Origin: PALSA-555 sp963731625
Lineage (GTDB): Bacteria; Actinomycetota; Acidimicrobiia; IMCC26256; PALSA-555
DNA: 64,000 nucleotides
Direction of reading: 5' to 3'
Assembly: GCA_963731625.1 (NCBI GenBank)
Contig: CAVSWH010000015.1
Coordinates: 124,001-188,000 of the forward strand
Shown: positions 33,836 to 41,364 of the stretch, piece by piece
How positions within the stretch are numbered: position 1 is the first letter of the stretch
How the letters are laid out: each line of letters opens with the position of its first letter
The notes under the pieces: model-generated
Databases searched by the model: none
Told to the model about the DNA's origin: nothing
What the model saw: the letters and a program-made list of their open reading frames with translations, nothing else
Made by a program: the position numbers and the translations under genes

Positions 33836-34014
33836 GCGACGACCCGGTCGTCGTCGTCATGGGCCCGGACGCGACACGGGTTGGGACGGTCGTCGCCGAG
33901 CTCACGGCGCGGGGGCTGCGCGCCGGCGCGTTCGTCGGCGACCCCGCGGCCGAGCGCGACGCGCTCGTGGCGATGCTCACCGAGCTCTACGGTGCCCGCG
34001 CCGACCCGAGCTGA
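33832..34014 (+). CDS. Small hypothetical protein
   Basis: A 60-residue protein from GTG 33832, overlapping the flavin reductase stop. The sequence DPVVVVMGPDATRVGTVVAELTARGLRAGAFVGDPAAER reads like one beta-alpha-beta unit. Coupling and composition support expression, but no function is evident. Confidence 0.6.
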   Translation: MSDDPVVVVMGPDATRVGTVVAELTARGLRAGAFVGDPAAERDALVAMLTELYGARADPS

Positions 34015-34127
34015 CCCGCCGCGATCTCCCAGGGCCGCCCGGAGGGCCTCCTGGTAGCCTGGGCCGCTGCGGCCTGAGCGACCCCGCGCGCCGGGCACGC
34101 GTCCGCGTGCGGTCGGGAGCTGCTGCG

Positions 34128-35891
34128 TTGGACGAGGAGCAGGCGTCGCGCCGAGCCGGTTGGCGGCTCATGCGCTCGGCGCTCAACACCCAGCGAGGCT
34201 GGCTCGCCAGCGGAATCCTCGCCGGCGGCCTCTGGACCGGTGCCCGGCTCGCCGGCCCCCTGCTCGCCGCCGCGGCGATCGACCAGGGGATCCTGAAGCA
34301 GGACGGCCACGCGATCCTCGTCTACTCGGTCGCGATCGCGCTCGTCGGCGTCGTGCAGGCCATCGGCACCGCGCTGCGGCGCTACACGGCGTTCCGCATC
34401 GCGTACCGCGTCGAGACCGACCTGCGCGAGCGCCTCTTCGCCCACCTGCAGCGGCTCCACTTCGCCTTCCACGACCGGGCCCAGACCGGCCAGCTCATGG
34501 CCCGCGCCAACAGCGACATCCAGCAGGTGAACCTCGTCGTCGTCCTGCTGCCGCTCACCGTGGCGACGACGTTCCTGCTCGCCGGCGTGATCGTCGTGAT
34601 GGTCTCCCAGAGCGTGGTCCTCGCCGTGTTCGCGCTCGGTGCGCTGCCACTGCTCAGCCTGGCCGCCGCCCGGTTCTCGCACCGCCTCCACCCCGTCTCG
34701 CTCCAGCTGCAGAACGAGCTCGGCGACTACTCCGGCGTCGTCGAGGAGAGCGTCGCGGGCATCCGCGTCGTGAAGGGCTTCGGGACCGAGGCACGTCAGG
34801 AGGACCAGCTCGCCGTCGAGGCCGACCAGGTCATGGACCGGGCGCTCGCCGCGGCGCGGCTGCGGGCCAACTTCCTGCCGCTCGTCGACTTCCTGCCCGC
34901 GCTCGCGCTCGTGATCATCCTCGGCTACGGGGGCCACCTCGTCCTGGAGGGCAAGCTGCAGATCGGCGACCTCGTCGCCTTCAACGCCTACATCCTCTAT
35001 CTCCTCTGGCCGCTGCGCCTCGTCGGGATGCTCGTCGCGCAGGCCGCGCGGTCCTCCGCCGCGGCGGGCCGCATCGACGAGCTGCTCGCCACCGACACCG
35101 CCGTCACCGACCCGGCGCACCCCGCCTCACTGCCCGAGGGCGGCGGCGAGGTGCGCTTCGAGGACGTCCGCTTCGGCTACGGGTCCGGGCCCCCGGTCCT
35201 CGCCGGCTTCGACCTCGTCATGCGCCCCGGCGAGGCGGTGGCGCTCGTCGGCCCGACGGCGAGCGGCAAGACCACCGTCGCCCGCCTGCTGCCCCGCTTC
35301 TACGACACGACCGACGGCCGGGTCGTCCTCGACGGCGTCGACATCCGGGAGCTGGCGCTCCGCGACCTGCGCCGGGCCATCGGAATCGTGTTCGAGGACA
35401 CGTTCTTGTTCACCGACAGCGTCGCCGAGAACATCGCGTTCGCCGAGCCGGACGCGTCGATGGACACGGTCCGCAACGCGGCGCGCCTCGCCGGCGCCGC
35501 CGAGTTCATCGACGCGCTCCCCGACGGCTACGACACCCTCATCGGCGAGCACGGCTTCTCGCTCTCCGGCGGGCAGCGCCAGCGCATCGCGATCGCCCGC
35601 GCCGTGCTCGCCGACCCTCGGGTGCTGATCCTCGACGACGCGACCTCGTCGGTCGACCCGACGAAGGAGCACGAGATCCGCGCCGCGCTCCGCGAGGTGA
35701 TGCGGGACCGCACCACCCTCATCATCGCCCACCGGGCGGCGACCATCGCCCTCGCCGACCGCGTCGTGCTCCTCGACGGCGGGCGCGTCGTCGCCGACGG
35801 GCCCCACGAGGAGCTGCTCGCCACCTCCGAGCGCTACCGGACGGTGCTCGCGCAGACCCAACCGACCCCCGTCGCCGGAGCGAGTGACTGA
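34128..35891 (+). CDS. ABC exporter half, degenerate-site subunit
   Basis: A 587-residue fused permease-ATPase. Six membrane helices in the first 320 residues are followed by the ATPase: Walker A GPTASGKTT (Lys381), signature LSGGQRQR, Walker B VLILDDATSSVD with Asp504 where the catalytic Glu should be, and H-loop IIAHR. The TTG at 34128 has GGGAG 8 bases upstream; a GTG at 34107 is the alternative. It pairs with the next gene (TGATG overlap). Its LSGGQ would complete the partner's canonical site while its own Walker B makes the degenerate site. Confidence 0.9.
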   Translation: MDEEQASRRAGWRLMRSALNTQRGWLASGILAGGLWTGARLAGPLLAAAAIDQGILKQDGHAILVYSVAIALVGVVQAIGTALRRYTAFRIAYRVETDLRERLFAHLQRLHFAFHDRAQTGQLMARANSDIQQVNLVVVLLPLTVATTFLLAGVIVVMVSQSVVLAVFALGALPLLSLAAARFSHRLHPVSLQLQNELGDYSGVVEESVAGIRVVKGFGTEARQEDQLAVEADQVMDRALAAARLRANFLPLVDFLPALALVIILGYGGHLVLEGKLQIGDLVAFNAYILYLLWPLRLVGMLVAQAARSSAAAGRIDELLATDTAVTDPAHPASLPEGGGEVRFEDVRFGYGSGPPVLAGFDLVMRPGEAVALVGPTASGKTTVARLLPRFYDTTDGRVVLDGVDIRELALRDLRRAIGIVFEDTFLFTDSVAENIAFAEPDASMDTVRNAARLAGAAEFIDALPDGYDTLIGEHGFSLSGGQRQRIAIARAVLADPRVLILDDATSSVDPTKEHEIRAALREVMRDRTTLIIAHRAATIALADRVVLLDGGRVVADGPHEELLATSERYRTVLAQTQPTPVAGASD

Positions 35892-37690
35892 TGCCGAGCG
35901 ACGCCGTCCTCGCCGCGTTCTCGAGCGACGAGGAGCCCATCACCCGCGAGGACGCCTCGCAGCTCGCGCGCCGCCTCTGGTCGCTGCTCGACCAGTACCA
36001 CCGCAAGATCTACTTCGCCGTGGGGCTCATCGCGCTCTGGACCGGGTGCCTGCTGGCCGGCCCGGCGCTCGTGAAGTACGGCATCGACCACGGCCTCACC
36101 GGCAAGGACGCGACCGCCCTCTACGCCGCCGCCGGCCTCTACCTCGGCGTCGCCATCGCCGGGTTCTGGTTCGGGCGCGCCGCGATCTGGTCCGTGTCGA
36201 AGATCGGCGAGCCGTTCCTGCGCGACCTGCGCAACAAGGTGTTCCGCCACCTCATCTCCCTCGACCTCGGGTTCTTCGAGACCGAGCAGACCGGCCGCCT
36301 CGTCGCCCGGCTCACGTCCGACGTCGACGCGATGCAGGACCTCGTCCAGATCGGCCTCGCCCAGTTCGCCCAGAACGTCTTCCTCTTCGTCGGCGCGGTC
36401 ATCGTCATCCTCGTGCTCTCCTGGCAGCTCGCCCTCTGCACACTCATCGTCGTCCCGCCCGTCATCTGGGCCAGCCGGTGGTTCCGCCGGGAGTCGAGCC
36501 GCGCCTTCCTCGAGGTCCGCGACCGCATCGGCCACAACCTCGCCACCCTCCAAGAGGGCCTCGCCGGGGTGCGCGTCGTGCAGGCCTTCAGCCGCGAGCC
36601 CGCCTTCGCCCGCCGGTTCCGCGCCACGAACGAGGCCCAATACGACGCCAACCTCGAGACGGTGCGCATCAGCACCCGCTACTTCCCCTTCATCGAGTAC
36701 TGCGGGGTCGCCGGCACCGCGCTCATCATCGGCATCGGCGGCTGGTTCACCACCATCAACATCGTGACCGTCGGCACCGTCGCGGCGTTCGTGCTCTACC
36801 TGAACAACCTCTTCGAGCCGGTGCAGCAGCTCAGCCAGCTCTACAACACGCTCCAGCAGGCCGGCGCGGCGCTGAAGAAGCTGGTCCTGCTGCTCGACAC
36901 CGTGCCCGCGATCGCTGAGCAGCCCAACGCCCGTGACCTCGCCCCCGAAGGGGCGCTCGAGGTCGAGCACGTCTCGTTCCGCTACGGCAAGGGACCGCTC
37001 GTCCTCCACGACGTGTCGGTCACCGTGGGGCTCGGCGAGCGCCTCGCCCTCGTCGGCCCGACCGGCGCCGGCAAGTCGACGCTCGCCAAGCTCATGTGCC
37101 GCTTCTATGACCCGGTCGACGGCGAGGTCCGCTACGCCGGCCAGTCCCTCGCCAACGCCACCCTGCGGTCGCTCCGCCATCGCATCGTCGTCGTCCCCCA
37201 GGAGGGCTTCCTCTTCGCCGGGACCATCCGCGACAACGTCCGGGTCGGACGACCCGACGCCAGCGACCACGACGTCGACGACGCGCTCCAGGCGCTCGGG
37301 ATCCGCGAGCGGTTCCTCGCCCTCCCCGAGGGCCTCGACACCGAGGTGCGCGAGCGCGGGTCACGCCTCTCCGCCGGGGAGCGCCAGCTCGTGTCGCTCG
37401 CCCGCGCCGCGCTCGCCGACCCGGCGCTGCTCATCCTCGACGAGGCCACCTCGAACCTCGACCCGGGCACCGAGCGCGACGTCGAGCACGCGCTCGAGGC
37501 GCTCACCTCGGGCCGCAGCGTCGTCGTCGTCGCCCACCGGCTCTCCACCGCGGCGCGCGCCGACCGCATCGGCGTCGTCGACCAGGGCCGCCTCCAGGAG
37601 CTCGGCAACCACGCCGAGCTGCTGCGCCGCGAGGGCCGCTACGCCAGCCTCTGGGCGTCGTGGACCGCCGCCCAAGCCCGCGCCAGCTGA
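35891..37690 (+). CDS. ABC exporter half, catalytic subunit
   Basis: A 599-residue fused permease-ATPase, partner of the preceding one. Membrane domain to about residue 330; Walker A GPTGAGKST, signature altered to LSAGERQL, Walker B LLILDEATSNLD with catalytic Glu518, and H-loop VVAHR. The mix of one canonical and one degenerate site is the TM287/288 or LmrCD heterodimer pattern, used for drug or lipid export. The cargo is unknown. The cobalamin riboswitch starts 64 bp downstream and serves the next operon, not this one. Confidence 0.92.
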   Translation: MPSDAVLAAFSSDEEPITREDASQLARRLWSLLDQYHRKIYFAVGLIALWTGCLLAGPALVKYGIDHGLTGKDATALYAAAGLYLGVAIAGFWFGRAAIWSVSKIGEPFLRDLRNKVFRHLISLDLGFFETEQTGRLVARLTSDVDAMQDLVQIGLAQFAQNVFLFVGAVIVILVLSWQLALCTLIVVPPVIWASRWFRRESSRAFLEVRDRIGHNLATLQEGLAGVRVVQAFSREPAFARRFRATNEAQYDANLETVRISTRYFPFIEYCGVAGTALIIGIGGWFTTINIVTVGTVAAFVLYLNNLFEPVQQLSQLYNTLQQAGAALKKLVLLLDTVPAIAEQPNARDLAPEGALEVEHVSFRYGKGPLVLHDVSVTVGLGERLALVGPTGAGKSTLAKLMCRFYDPVDGEVRYAGQSLANATLRSLRHRIVVVPQEGFLFAGTIRDNVRVGRPDASDHDVDDALQALGIRERFLALPEGLDTEVRERGSRLSAGERQLVSLARAALADPALLILDEATSNLDPGTERDVEHALEALTSGRSVVVVAHRLSTAARADRIGVVDQGRLQELGNHAELLRREGRYASLWASWTAAQARAS

Positions 37691-37741
37691 GCCGCCCCGC
37701 CAGCCCGGCGCGCCTCGTGGGCGCCGTGGCGCCCCGGTCAC

Positions 37742-37747
37742 TACGAT
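37742..37747 (+). promoter_or_regulatory. -10-like box before the cobalamin riboswitch
   Basis: TACGAT lies 6 bases before the 5' strand of the aptamer P1 stem, where a -10 box would place the transcript start. No clear -35 hexamer is visible. Confidence 0.4.
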
Positions 37748-37753
37748 CCGGGT

Positions 37754-37921
37754 ACCGGTCACAGCAGCGAAGTCCGGTTGGATCCCGGCGCTCTCCCGGA
37801 ACTGTGATGCCTCACGGCGAGCCAGGTCGCCTGCGGACCGGTCCGACGAACGCAGCTCTCGAGGACGGAGCGGTTCGTCCGGCATCCGCCGGCGAAACGG
37901 TCTCCTCGGCCGAGAGGAGGA
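37754..37921 (+). promoter_or_regulatory. Cobalamin riboswitch with Shine-Dalgarno-sequestering platform
   Basis: The core aptamer runs 37754-37842. P1 is ACCGGTC (37754-37760) pairing with GACCGGT (37836-37842). Conserved cobalamin features are AGTCCGG, CCCGGAACTGTGA (ending 37807) and the B12 box GAGCCAGGTCGCCTGC (37819-37834). Downstream, GACGAAC (37845-37851) can pair with GTTCGTC (37873-37879). Then TCTCCTC faces GAGAGGAGGA (37912-37921), a hairpin that hides the ribosome site. Control is therefore probably translational: cobalamin binding lowers expression of the cob operon that follows. Confidence 0.88.
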
Positions 37922-37925
37922 CCGC

Positions 37926-37967
37926 ATGCGCCATCACCACCCGCCGTCCGGCAGGGGCGCGTCGTGA
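37926..37967 (+). CDS. His-rich 13-residue leader peptide coupled to cobO
   Basis: ATG 37926 begins the frame MRHHHPPSGRGAS, stopping with a TGA that overlaps the cobO GTG start (GTGA). The only strong Shine-Dalgarno in the region, GAGAGGAGGA, sits 4-5 bases before this ATG, while cobO itself has just a weak one. So cobO is likely reached by ribosomes that finish the leader. Three consecutive His codons suggest a metal-binding or translation-speed role, both inferred. Confidence 0.65.
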   Translation: MRHHHPPSGRGAS

Positions 37968-38548
37968 GCCCCGACGACACGCCGGTCAGCGACCCCATCA
38001 CCGAGGACCCGCGACCCGCCGGGCTGCGCCCCGCCCGGTCGCTCGTCGTCGTCAACACCGGTGACGGGAAGGGGAAGTCCACCGCCGCATTCGGGATCGT
38101 CATGCGCGCCGTGGCGCGCGGCTGGCGCGTCGCGGTCATCCAGTTCCTCAAGTCTGGGGAGTGGCACGTCGGCGAGGAGGACACCGCCCGGCGCCTCGGT
38201 GTCGACTGGTGGGCGCTCGGCGAGGGCTTCAGCTGGGACTCGTCCGACCTGAGCGAGGACGAGGCGGTCGCCCAGGAGGCGTGGGCCCACGCCGCGGCGG
38301 TCATCGGCGCCGGTGAGCACCGCCTCGTCGTCCTGGACGAGCTCACCTACCCGCTGAACTGGGGCTGGCTCGACGTCGAGGAGGTCGTCGGCACGATCCG
38401 CGACCGGCCGCCCGACGTGAGCATCGTCGCCACCGGACGCGACGCGCCGGGCGCGCTGATCGACGTCGCCGACACCGTCACCGAGATGCGCTCCGTGAAG
38501 CACGCCTACGACGCCGGCATCGTCGCCAAGAAGGGGATCGACTACTGA
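37964..38548 (+). CDS. cobO: Cob(I)yrinic acid a,c-diamide adenosyltransferase
   Basis: A 194-residue CobO/BtuR-family adenosyltransferase with the P-loop NTGDGKGKST (residues 31-40), AVIQFLKSGEWHVGEE, LVVLDELTYPLNWGWL and a C-terminal VSIVATGRDAP block. It attaches the adenosyl group to reduced corrinoids. The GTG start overlaps the leader stop and the TGA overlaps the CTG of cbiZ. It is first of a six-gene riboswitch-controlled operon for cobalamin salvage and late assembly. Confidence 0.94.
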   Translation: MSPDDTPVSDPITEDPRPAGLRPARSLVVVNTGDGKGKSTAAFGIVMRAVARGWRVAVIQFLKSGEWHVGEEDTARRLGVDWWALGEGFSWDSSDLSEDEAVAQEAWAHAAAVIGAGEHRLVVLDELTYPLNWGWLDVEEVVGTIRDRPPDVSIVATGRDAPGALIDVADTVTEMRSVKHAYDAGIVAKKGIDY

Positions 38549-39198
38549 GCGGCGAGTCGTGGGCACCGGCCCTCGTCGTCGGTGCCGACAACCTTCCGAT
38601 GCTCGTCTGGCGTCTCGACCCGCCCGCGCGCGCCTGCGCGTCCGGCCCCCTCGGCGGCGGGATCGGCGCGCGCCGCTGGGTGCTCAACGCGCAGGTCGCA
38701 CCCGACTTCGACCACGTCGACGTCGGCGCCTACCTGCGGCGCTGCGCCGCGGCCGCGGGGTGCGACGGGCCGGGCGTCGGGCTCCTCACCGCCGCGCCCG
38801 TCACCGAGCGAACCGTCGGCGCCGACGGTGCCGTCGTCGCCTACGCCACGGTCGGGCTGCGCCGCCCGACCTGGGCCTCGGCGCCCGGCTCGGCGGGCGC
38901 CTCCCGTCCCGTGCTCGCGGGGACGATCAACGTGGTGGCGTTCATCCCAGCGCCGCTCGTCGACGCCGCGCTCGTGAACGCCGTCATGACCGCGACCGAG
39001 GCGAAGACCCAGGCGCTCGTCGAGGCCGACGTGCCCGGGACCGGCACGGCGAGCGACGCCGTCTGCGTGCTCACGCCCCGGGACGGCCCGGCCCAGGCGT
39101 TCGGCGGGCCGCGCTCCGCGCTCGGCGCCCCGCTCGCCCGCGCCGTGCACGCCGCCGTCCGCGACGGCGTCCACCGAGCGGCGCGACGGGCGCCGTGA
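38545..39198 (+). CDS. cbiZ: Adenosylcobinamide amidohydrolase
   Basis: A CbiZ of 217 residues from a CTG at 38545 that overlaps the cobO stop (CTGA) and has AAGAAGGGG upstream; the first ATG is at 38599, which would remove residues ALVVGADNLP that look like the family N-terminus. Family blocks are LVWRLDPPARACASGPLGGG, GLLTAAPV, GTINVVAF, AALVNAVMTATEAKTQAL and TGTASDAVCV. CbiZ cleaves the aminopropanol chain of adenosylcobinamide to give adenosylcobyric acid, a salvage route. Confidence 0.88.
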   Translation: MSGESWAPALVVGADNLPMLVWRLDPPARACASGPLGGGIGARRWVLNAQVAPDFDHVDVGAYLRRCAAAAGCDGPGVGLLTAAPVTERTVGADGAVVAYATVGLRRPTWASAPGSAGASRPVLAGTINVVAFIPAPLVDAALVNAVMTATEAKTQALVEADVPGTGTASDAVCVLTPRDGPAQAFGGPRSALGAPLARAVHAAVRDGVHRAARRAP

Positions 39199-39692
39199 TC
39201 ACGCTCGTGGTCGGCGGCATGCGCTCGGGCAAGTCGGCGGTCGCCGAGCGGCTCGCGGCGCGAGCCGGCGAGCCCGTCACCGTCGTCGTCCCGGCGTCGC
39301 CCGGCGCCGACCGCGACTTCGCGGCTCGAATCCGCGAGCACCAGGCGCGCCGCCCCGCCGACTGGCGCACGTGCGAGTGCGGGCCGGCGCTCACCGACGC
39401 GCTCGACACGATCCGCGGCCCGGCCCTCGTCGACTCGCTCGGCAGCTGGGTCGCCGTCAGCCCGGCGCGGTCGGTCGACGCCCCGGCGCTCGTCGCGGCG
39501 CTGCGGCGCCGGGACGCGCCGACGATCGTCGTCACCGAGGAGGTCGGCCTCGCGGTCCACCCCCCGACGGAGGCCGGCCGACGCTTCGCCGACACGCTCG
39601 GCGAGGTCAACCTGGCGGTCGCCGACGCCGCCGACGAAGCGTTCCTCGTCGTCGCCGGCCGCGTGCTCCCACTCGCGCGGGAGCTGCGCTGA
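39195..39692 (+). CDS. cobU: Adenosylcobinamide kinase / guanylyltransferase
   Basis: A 165-residue CobU. The P-loop GGMRSGKS (residues 7-14) is followed by IREHQARRP, with the guanylylated His in the expected place, and VVTEEVGLAVHPPTEAGRRFADTLGEVNLAVA. It phosphorylates adenosylcobinamide and then transfers GMP to it. GTG start overlapping the cbiZ stop. Confidence 0.93.
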   Translation: MITLVVGGMRSGKSAVAERLAARAGEPVTVVVPASPGADRDFAARIREHQARRPADWRTCECGPALTDALDTIRGPALVDSLGSWVAVSPARSVDAPALVAALRRRDAPTIVVTEEVGLAVHPPTEAGRRFADTLGEVNLAVADAADEAFLVVAGRVLPLARELR

Positions 39693-40393
39693 TGCGCGAA
39701 GCCTTCGCCTTCCTCACCGTCGTCGGCCGACCGGCGACGCCGACGCCGCGGGCCCTGCGCTGGTTCCCCGTTGTCGGCGCGGCCGTCGGCGCAGTCGTCG
39801 GTGGCGTCTGGTGGCTCGCCGGCCAGGCATTCCCCGCGCTCCTCGCCGCGACGCTGGCCGTCGGCGCCGACCTCGCGGTCACGGGGCTGCTCCACGCCGA
39901 CGGGCTCGCCGACGCCGCGGACGGCCTGCTCCCGCACGCCGACCGCGCCCGACGCCTCGAGATCATGCGCACGGCCGGCGTCGGCGCGTTCGGCGTCGCC
40001 GTGCTCGCCGTCGTGCTCCTCACGCGCGTCTCGGCGCTGGCCGCCCGACCCGCCGACGTCGGCCTCGTCGTCGGACTCTGGTGCGCGTCCCGGACGGTGG
40101 TCGCGGTCGCGCCGGTGTGGATGCCCTATGCCCGCGACGCGGGGCTCGCCTCGTCCCTCCTCGAGCAGCCGGCGTCGCCGCTCGTCGCCGTCGCGTTGGC
40201 GCCGGCGGCCGCGCTCGCGACGCTCACGGTCGGCTGGGTCGGCGGCGCCGCCGTCGGCGCCGCCGTGGTCGGTGCGGCCCTCGTCCTCGGGCTGGCGTGG
40301 CGGCGCGTCGGCGGGTTCACCGGCGACGTGCTCGGCGCGGCGATCCTCGTCGGGGAGACCCTCGGGCTCGTCGTCGCGGCCGCGCGATGGTGA
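39692..40393 (+). CDS. cobS: Adenosylcobinamide-GDP ribazoletransferase (cobalamin synthase)
   Basis: A 233-residue polytopic membrane protein with five or six Ala/Val-rich helices. The CobS motif LLHADGLADAADGLL (about residues 62-76) binds the metal and substrate. It joins alpha-ribazole (or its phosphate) to GDP-cobinamide in the membrane. ATG at 39692 directly after cobU (1-nt overlap); it overlaps cbiB by 7 bases. Confidence 0.93.
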   Translation: MREAFAFLTVVGRPATPTPRALRWFPVVGAAVGAVVGGVWWLAGQAFPALLAATLAVGADLAVTGLLHADGLADAADGLLPHADRARRLEIMRTAGVGAFGVAVLAVVLLTRVSALAARPADVGLVVGLWCASRTVVAVAPVWMPYARDAGLASSLLEQPASPLVAVALAPAAALATLTVGWVGGAAVGAAVVGAALVLGLAWRRVGGFTGDVLGAAILVGETLGLVVAAARW

Positions 40394-41364
40394 CCCTGCG
40401 TGGCGCGCTGCCCCGCCGGCTGCTCGGGACCGCGGTGGGGCTCCTCGCCGACCGGCTGCTCGGCGAGCCGCCCGCCGCCCTGCACCCGGTCGCGGGCTTC
40501 GGTCGCGTCATGACCTCGCTCGAGCACGCCGTCTACGCCGACGACCGGCGCGCCGGCCTGGCCTACGCCGCGGTCGGGGTGGGCGCCGGCGCGCTGGTGG
40601 GCGTCGCCGCCGGCTCCACGGCTGCGGCTGTCGCGCTTTCGTCGTCCGGGCGCCTGCTGCGCCGCACGGCCCGCGCCGTCGGCGCCGCGCTGACCGGCGG
40701 CGACGTCGAGGCCGCCCGCGCGCTGCTGCCGGCGCTCGTCGGGCGCGACCCGCAGGCGCTCGACGCGGCCGGGATCGCCGCGGCGACCGTCGAATCCGTC
40801 GCCGAGAACACGGTCGACGCGGTCGTCGCACCGGCCCTCTTCGGCGCGGCGCTCGGCGGTCCCGGTGCCGCGGCCCACCGGGCGGTCAACACCCTCGACG
40901 CGATGGTGGGCCACCCCGACGCCCGCTACCGCCGCTTCGGGTGGGCGGGCGCGCGCCTCGACGACGTCGCGGCGTACGTCCCGGCGCGGGTCACCGCGCT
41001 GCTCGTGTGCGCCGCCCGCCCCGCCCGCGCCGGCGACGTCGTGGCGGCGGTCCGGCGCGACGCCCCGGCGCACCCGTCACCGAACGCCGGCGTGGCCGAG
41101 GCGGCGTTCGCCGCGGCGCTCGGCGTCGAGCTCGGCGGCCCGACGCAGTACCCCACCCATCTCGAGCAGCGGCCCCGGCTCGGGACAGGACCCCGGCCGG
41201 CGGTCGGCGACATCGAGCGAGCTGCCCGGCTCGCCGACCAGGTCGAGTGGCTGCTCTTCGCGCTGCTGCTCGCGGCGGCGCTCCTCTCCGCCCGCGCGTC
41301 CCGCGCGCCAGAACCCACGGCGGCGCGCCTCGCGGCCGTCCAACCCAGCAAAGGATCCCGATGA
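40387..41364 (+). CDS. cbiB: Adenosylcobinamide-phosphate synthase
   Basis: A 325-residue membrane protein matching CbiB/CobD. Typical segments are LLADRLLGEPPAALHPVAGFGRVM at the start, ESVAENTVDAVVAPALFGAALGG, NTLDAMVGH, and NAGVAEAAFAAALGVELGG. It attaches aminopropanol (phosphate) to adenosylcobyric acid, the step after CbiZ salvage. Gene order cobU-cobS-cbiB is a usual late-cobalamin cluster. Confidence 0.93.
   Translation: MVTLRGALPRRLLGTAVGLLADRLLGEPPAALHPVAGFGRVMTSLEHAVYADDRRAGLAYAAVGVGAGALVGVAAGSTAAAVALSSSGRLLRRTARAVGAALTGGDVEAARALLPALVGRDPQALDAAGIAAATVESVAENTVDAVVAPALFGAALGGPGAAAHRAVNTLDAMVGHPDARYRRFGWAGARLDDVAAYVPARVTALLVCAARPARAGDVVAAVRRDAPAHPSPNAGVAEAAFAAALGVELGGPTQYPTHLEQRPRLGTGPRPAVGDIERAARLADQVEWLLFALLLAAALLSARASRAPEPTAARLAAVQPSKGSR

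Noticed and set aside
37926..37967. The His-rich peptide as the true N-terminus of CobO
   Set aside because: It is in a different frame and ends in a TGA overlapping the cobO start.
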